Positions 5,448 to 8,786 of a stretch of 8,786 nucleotides of DNA are shown one piece after another. The notes under the pieces are model-generated. The model saw only the letters and a program-made list of their open reading frames with translations. It had not been told where the DNA came from and ran no database searches. This stretch comes from Burkholderiaceae bacterium (GTDB lineage: Bacteria > Pseudomonadota > Gammaproteobacteria > Burkholderiales > Burkholderiaceae_C). Where the stretch lies: positions 1 to 8,786 of the forward strand of contig JAISNB010000133.1 in assembly GCA_031276435.1 (NCBI GenBank), read 5' to 3'. The stretch's first letter is position 1. The number at the start of each line of letters is the position of its first letter. The position numbers were made by a program, and so were the translations under genes.

Positions 5448-6917
5448 TCAGGGCGCGGCGGCCACAACGGTGGCGACGGCGGCGGTCAGCCGCTTGGCGT
5501 AGGGCACGTGCAGGAATTCGTTGGGGCCATGCGCGTTGCTGTGCGGGCCGAGTACGCCGCAAATCATCATTTGCGCGGCGGTAAAGCGCTCTTGCAATTG
5601 CCGCATCAGCGGGATGGAGCCACCCTGGCCCAGGTAGGCGCAGGGCGCGCCAAAGCATTGCTGGCTGGCCGCGTCGATGGCCCGTGCGTACCACGGCGTG
5701 GCCTCGGGCGCGTTCCAGCCATTTGCGCCGCCGTGGCATTCAAAGCTGACGCGGGCCTGGTAGGGCGCATCGCGCTCCAGCAGGTGTTTGACCGCTTGCA
5801 GCGCGTGCGTGGCGTCCACGGGCGGCGGCAGGCGCAGGCTGAGTCGCACGGCGGTGTACGGGCGCAGCACGTTGCCCGCGTCTTGCGGGGCCGGGAATCC
5901 TTCGGCGGCGATGACGCTCAGACTGGGGCGCCAGGGGTTGAGCAGCGCCTCGGCCCCGCTGGCGCTCATGGGCTGCACGCGCTGCGGCTGGCCGTCGCGT
6001 TCGTAGCGCGTCCAGGGGTAGTTTTGCAGCAGGGCGTCGCCCAGAATGGCCGCGCTTTGTTCGGCCTGGGCCACGCGCTCAAGGGGAATGCGGCAATGCA
6101 GTTCGGCGGGCAGCAAGCGCCCGGTGGCGCTGTCTTCCAGCCGGTCGAGCACATGGCGCAGCACGCGAAAGCTCGATGGCACCAGGCCTGATGCGTCGCC
6201 CGAATGCACGCCCGCCTCAAGCACCTGCACTTTCAGCGTGCCGCTGGCCATGCCGCGCAGGCTGGTGGTCAGCCACAGCCGCTCGTAGTCGCCAGCGCCA
6301 GAGTCCAGGCACACGGCCAGCGCCACATCGCCCAGGCGATCGCGCAGCGCGTCCAGGTAGGGCAACAGGTCGGGCGAGCCGCTTTCCTCGCTGGTTTCGA
6401 TCAGGCCCACGATGCGCGGATGCGGCACATTCTGCTGTTGCAGCGCCAGCACGGCGGCAATGGCGGCGTAGGGCGCGTAACCGTCGTCGGCGCTGCCGCG
6501 CCCGTACAACCTGCCGTTTTCGTATTTGGGCGTCCACGGCCCCAGATCGGCGCGCCAGCCGGTCGATTCCGGCTGCTTGTCCAGATGACCATACATGAGC
6601 ACGGTTTGCGTGCTGGCCGCGCGCGTGGCCGCAATTTCAAAGAACAGCAGCGGCGTGCGGCCCGGCAGCCGCACAATGTCCAGCCGCAGGCCGGAGACGG
6701 CTTGCGCCTCGATCCAGCGCGTCACGTGTCGCACCGCCGCGTCGATGAAGCCGTTGGCCGCCCATTGCGCGTCAAACGCGGGCGATTTGGCGGGGATGCG
6801 GATGTATTCGCTCAGTTCGGCGACGATGTGCCGATCCCACAAACTGTCGATGAATCGGGCGGCAAGCCCGGCATCCAGGGCCGCAGTGGGTGCCGATGGG
6901 GTGGATGATGAATGCAT
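5448..6917 (-). CDS. M20 family dipeptidase-like metallopeptidase
   Basis: A 489-residue zinc peptidase of clan MH, family M20, nearest in style to cytosolic non-specific dipeptidase (CN2/CNDP) and the ArgE/DapE group. The expected reaction is hydrolysis of dipeptides or N-acylated amino acids in the cytoplasm; the substrate is unknown. All di-zinc residues can be placed by comparison with CN2: H111 in YGHLD, bridging D144 in GRGSADDGY, catalytic E177 and ligand E178 in ETSEESGS, D205 in CLDSGAG and H459 in GPHSNAHGPNE. H238 in GVHSGDASG fits the substrate histidine supplied across the dimer by the lid domain, about residues 215-385. No signal peptide is visible. ATG at 6917 is the first start in the frame and gives a normal N-terminus, but lacks a Shine-Dalgarno sequence. 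It follows the histidine kinase gene by 81 bases on the same strand, so read-through from that operon is possible. Confidence 0.93.
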   Translation of the reverse strand: MHSSSTPSAPTAALDAGLAARFIDSLWDRHIVAELSEYIRIPAKSPAFDAQWAANGFIDAAVRHVTRWIEAQAVSGLRLDIVRLPGRTPLLFFEIAATRAASTQTVLMYGHLDKQPESTGWRADLGPWTPKYENGRLYGRGSADDGYAPYAAIAAVLALQQQNVPHPRIVGLIETSEESGSPDLLPYLDALRDRLGDVALAVCLDSGAGDYERLWLTTSLRGMASGTLKVQVLEAGVHSGDASGLVPSSFRVLRHVLDRLEDSATGRLLPAELHCRIPLERVAQAEQSAAILGDALLQNYPWTRYERDGQPQRVQPMSASGAEALLNPWRPSLSVIAAEGFPAPQDAGNVLRPYTAVRLSLRLPPPVDATHALQAVKHLLERDAPYQARVSFECHGGANGWNAPEATPWYARAIDAASQQCFGAPCAYLGQGGSIPLMRQLQERFTAAQMMICGVLGPHSNAHGPNEFLHVPYAKRLTAAVATVVAAAP

Positions 6918-6958
6918 GTCTGGAAACAGCGCGCAAGGCGGCGGCTGGCAATTGAATG

Positions 6959-6985
6959 GGCAGGCAGCTACTGTACTGCCTTGCC
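6959..6985 (-). terminator. Hairpin between the kinase and M20 genes; attenuator or weak terminator
   Basis: GGCAGGCAG (6959-6967) pairs with CTGCCTTGCC (6976-6985) with one bulged base and an 8-base loop. It starts 13 bases after the kinase stop in the direction of transcription. The following minus-strand sequence has only scattered T residues, so full termination is doubtful. The right arm contains the fourth GCCTTGCCGC copy. Confidence 0.35.
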
Positions 6986-6987
6986 GC
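6978..6987. repeat. GCCTTGCCGC motif, copy 4
   Basis: Plus-orientation copy in the 81-base gap between the kinase and M20 genes. It overlaps the 3' arm of the hairpin there. Confidence 0.5.
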
Positions 6988-6998
6988 GCGGCCTGCGC

Positions 6999-7952
6999 TC
7001 AAAGCGCGCCAGCGCGCGCTGCGGCGGGCAGCGGATTTTTGGGCATGGCAAAGCGCACGGTAAAGCAGGCGCCGGGCGGGTTTTGGCCGGGACGCGCGGG
7101 CTGAATGGCAACGCAGCCGCCATGTCGGCGCGCAATTTCAGCCACGATGGACAGGCCCAGGCCAGAGCCTTCAGCGCCGCCCGCCGCGCCCGCAGCGCGG
7201 TAGAAGGGCTGGAACACCAGCGCGCGCTCCGATTCGGGCACGCCCGGGCCGTTGTCTTCGACCTGCACGGCCAGTTGCCGCGCGCGTGGATCGGCCATGA
7301 CGCGCGCAGTAACCACCACCTGCGGCGCGCCGCCAGCGGGCGCGTGGAGCAAGGCGTTTTCCACCAGATTGCCAATCATCTGTGTGAGCAGCGCGGGATT
7401 GCCCGGCAAAAGCAGTTGCGGCGCGGCGCCGGGCGCTGGCCCCTCGTAACCCAAATCCACGCGCCGCGCCAGCGCGCGGGGCACGGCCTCGCGCACCACG
7501 GCAATGGTCAAAGCGGCCAGGTCGCAAGAGGCGTTGCCAGCCACCGCCGCGCCCGCCTCAACCCGCGCCAGCGCCAGCATTTGATCGACGGTGTGGGCCG
7601 CGCGATCGGCGGCCAGGCCCATTTGCGCCAGCGCGGCTTTCAAAGCCTCGGCGCTGCCGCCTTCGCGCCGCGCCAGATCGGCCTGCAAGCGCAAACCGGC
7701 CAGCGGTGTTTTGAGCTGGTGCGTGGCGCAGGCCAGAAAATGCTTTTGCGCCTCAACAGCAGCCCCGATCCGCGCCAGCCAGTCGTTGAACGCATCCACC
7801 AGCGGCGCCACTTCTTTGGACACGGCGCTGGCATCCAGCGGGCTGAAATCATCGGGCGGGCGGGCGCGAATGCGCGCCGCCAACGCCGCCAGCGATTCGG
7901 CGCTGCCCGGCGGCAATGCGCGGCTGCCGCCGCGTGAAAGCGGCTGCCGCAT
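6999..7952 (-). CDS. Histidine kinase catalytic core, lacking the usual membrane sensor half
   Basis: Read from the ATG at 7952 this is 317 residues of a class I histidine kinase like the TctE/QseC group, the partner of the response regulator encoded just upstream. A HAMP-like end is seen at about 18-62 (LAALAARIRARPPDDFSPLD, then EVAPLVDAFN). The H-box is HFLACATHQLKTPLAGL with H78 as phospho-acceptor; the N-box is IGNLVENALLHAP (N195, N199), G1 is VEDNGPG (D233), the F-box is FQPFYRA and G2 is GSGLGLSIV. The catalytic core is thus intact. Kinases of this type normally have about 150 more N-terminal residues, with two membrane helices around a periplasmic sensor; only 88 bases separate the regulator stop from this ATG. 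The frame is open further upstream, antisense-like through the regulator gene, and a TTG at 8027 could add 25 residues but no membrane helix. No good ribosome binding site decides the start. Confidence 0.85.
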   Translation of the reverse strand: MRQPLSRGGSRALPPGSAESLAALAARIRARPPDDFSPLDASAVSKEVAPLVDAFNDWLARIGAAVEAQKHFLACATHQLKTPLAGLRLQADLARREGGSAEALKAALAQMGLAADRAAHTVDQMLALARVEAGAAVAGNASCDLAALTIAVVREAVPRALARRVDLGYEGPAPGAAPQLLLPGNPALLTQMIGNLVENALLHAPAGGAPQVVVTARVMADPRARQLAVQVEDNGPGVPESERALVFQPFYRAAGAAGGAEGSGLGLSIVAEIARRHGGCVAIQPARPGQNPPGACFTVRFAMPKNPLPAAARAGAL

Positions 7953-8040
7953 CGTCACCCCAGCCCGCTGCGCGCCACCTGCCAGGCCGCTGCCAGCGCG
8001 CGCCCGTGTGCTGCGAAGAAAGCGCAAAAAGTCAGTGGCT

Positions 8041-8709
8041 TCAAATCTTTTCCAGGCAATAGCCCAAACCGCGCACAGTGGCAATGCGGATGGGGCCTTT
8101 TTCAATCTTCTTGCGCAGCCTGTGGATGTAAACCTCAATGGCGTTGTTGGACACCTCTTCGCCCCACGCGCACATGCGGTCAACCAACTGGTCCTTGCTG
8201 ACCAGCCGCCCCGCGCGCAGCAGCAGCGCCTCCAGCAAACCAAGCTCGCGCGCGGAAAGCCCGACCATCTTGCCATCGATGCTGGCCACGCGCCCCATCT
8301 GGTCGTACTCAAGCGGGCCATGCTTGAGCACCGACGTGGCCACCCCCATGCCCCGGCGCGCAAGCGCACGCACGCGCGCTTGTAGCTCGGACAAATCAAA
8401 AGGCTTTGCCATATAGTCGTCAGCGCCCAGATCAAGCCCCTTGACGCGCTCTTGCACGCCATGGGTGGCCGTGAGAATCAGCACCGGCAGCGCCTGCCCG
8501 CGCGCGCGCATGCGTTTGAGCACCTCAAGCCCATGCATCCTGGGCAAGCCCAGATCCAGAATCAGCAAATCGAACCCGGAATGGGTCATCAGGGCCGCAT
8601 CTGCCTCGGAACCGCTGGCCACGCAATCCACAGCCGCGCCACTGGCCTGGAACGCGCGCTTCAGCCCATCGGCCAGAACCGGATCATCTTCCGCAATCAA
8701 AATGCGCAC
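8041..8709 (-). CDS. OmpR/PhoB-family response regulator
   Basis: A 222-residue two-component regulator: receiver domain at about 1-118 and winged-helix DNA-binding domain at about 125-222. The acidic pocket E7-D8-D9, phospho-acceptor D52 (LLILDLGLPRMHG), T80 in LTAT and K102 in AKPFD are all present. The DNA-binding half shows LSARELGLLEALLLRAGRLVS, the recognition-helix region SNNAIEVYIHRLRKKI and the wing TVRGLGYCLE, typical of the QseB/PmrA/TctD group. I chose the GTG at 8709 because it follows AAGGAG by seven bases and makes the protein start MRILIAEDD, as in the family; the frame continues upstream to a TTG at 8760 that would add 17 unrelated residues. It is first in a minus-strand unit followed by its kinase. 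A direct repeat with 11-bp period just upstream suggests autoregulation. The signal and target genes cannot be told from sequence. Confidence 0.95.
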   Translation of the reverse strand: MRILIAEDDPVLADGLKRAFQASGAAVDCVASGSEADAALMTHSGFDLLILDLGLPRMHGLEVLKRMRARGQALPVLILTATHGVQERVKGLDLGADDYMAKPFDLSELQARVRALARRGMGVATSVLKHGPLEYDQMGRVASIDGKMVGLSARELGLLEALLLRAGRLVSKDQLVDRMCAWGEEVSNNAIEVYIHRLRKKIEKGPIRIATVRGLGYCLEKI

Positions 8710-8716
8710 ATCGTCT

Positions 8717-8722
8717 CTCCTT
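8717..8722 (-). promoter_or_regulatory. Ribosome binding site that fixes a GTG start for the response regulator
   Basis: AAGGAG on the minus strand, seven bases before the GTG at 8709. It is the only near-consensus Shine-Dalgarno sequence I found in the window and argues against the longer TTG start at 8760. Confidence 0.8.
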
Positions 8723-8752
8723 GTCTTGCTTTGCCAGAGGCCGCGCCCAGCC

Positions 8753-8769
8753 TGACGCAACTCTGACAG
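8753..8769 (-). promoter_or_regulatory. Candidate response-regulator binding site (direct repeat, 11-bp period)
   Basis: On the minus strand CTGTCA is followed after five bases by GCGTCA, so GTCA recurs with an 11-bp period, 43 bases before the regulator start codon. OmpR/PhoB-family dimers bind tandem half-sites with about one helical turn of spacing, and CTGTCA resembles the Pho-box half-site. That it is used here is inference; the promoter itself is not clear and may extend beyond the window. Confidence 0.35.
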
Positions 8770-8786
8770 CCCCGATTAGGCGTTGC

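Noticed and set aside
7953..8462. Upstream open frame that would extend the histidine kinase by 170 residues
   Set aside because: Its first two thirds lie in another frame of the response-regulator gene and read as Trp/Cys/Arg-rich shadow; no sensor domain or membrane helix pair is encoded.
40..8767. The 10-mer CAACTCTGAC at 40-49 and again at 8758-8767, near both ends of the window
   Set aside because: Many 10-mers are expected to occur twice by chance in a window this size, and the flanks do not match.

Overview
The window is GC-rich DNA whose codons strongly prefer G or C in third position. Gene content and order suggest a betaproteobacterium of the order Burkholderiales, probably Comamonadaceae-like; this placement is inferred from protein style and neighbourhood, not from a marker gene. 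No tRNA, rRNA, transposase, integrase, phage gene or CRISPR array is visible. Seven genes can be supported, and none belongs to a recognisably new system.

Layout. (1) Minus strand, 60-1661: an exported BepA-like M48 zinc metalloprotease with a TPR tail. (2) 1662-2026: a divergent non-coding region with a strong hairpin. (3) Plus strand, 2027-2560: moaC, carrying a proline-rich insertion. (4) Minus strand, 2613-4115, convergent with moaC: a multi-pass membrane enzyme of the PglL / Wzy_C O-oligosaccharyltransferase type. (5) Plus strand, 4347-5096, divergent from it: rsmE, the 16S rRNA m3U1498 methyltransferase. (6) 5097-5447: a non-coding convergent gap with inverted repeats. (7) Minus strand, 8709 down to 5448: a possible operon of an OmpR-type response regulator, a histidine kinase that appears to lack its membrane sensor half, and an M20 dipeptidase-like metallopeptidase.

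How the genes relate. The protease (outer-membrane assembly quality control), the oligosaccharyltransferase (periplasmic glycan transfer, often to type IV pilin) and the two-component pair all bear on the cell envelope. moaC and rsmE are housekeeping genes. The regulator and kinase should form one phosphorelay; whether it controls the M20 gene is open, because an 81-base gap with a hairpin lies between them.

The points most worth a second look are the kinase without transmembrane segments, a 10-mer (GCCTTGCCGC) found four times and only between genes, a second ~25-bp repeat shared by two intergenic regions, the MoaC insertion, an in-frame duplication at the mature N-terminus of the protease, and a direct repeat with 11-bp period just upstream of the response regulator.
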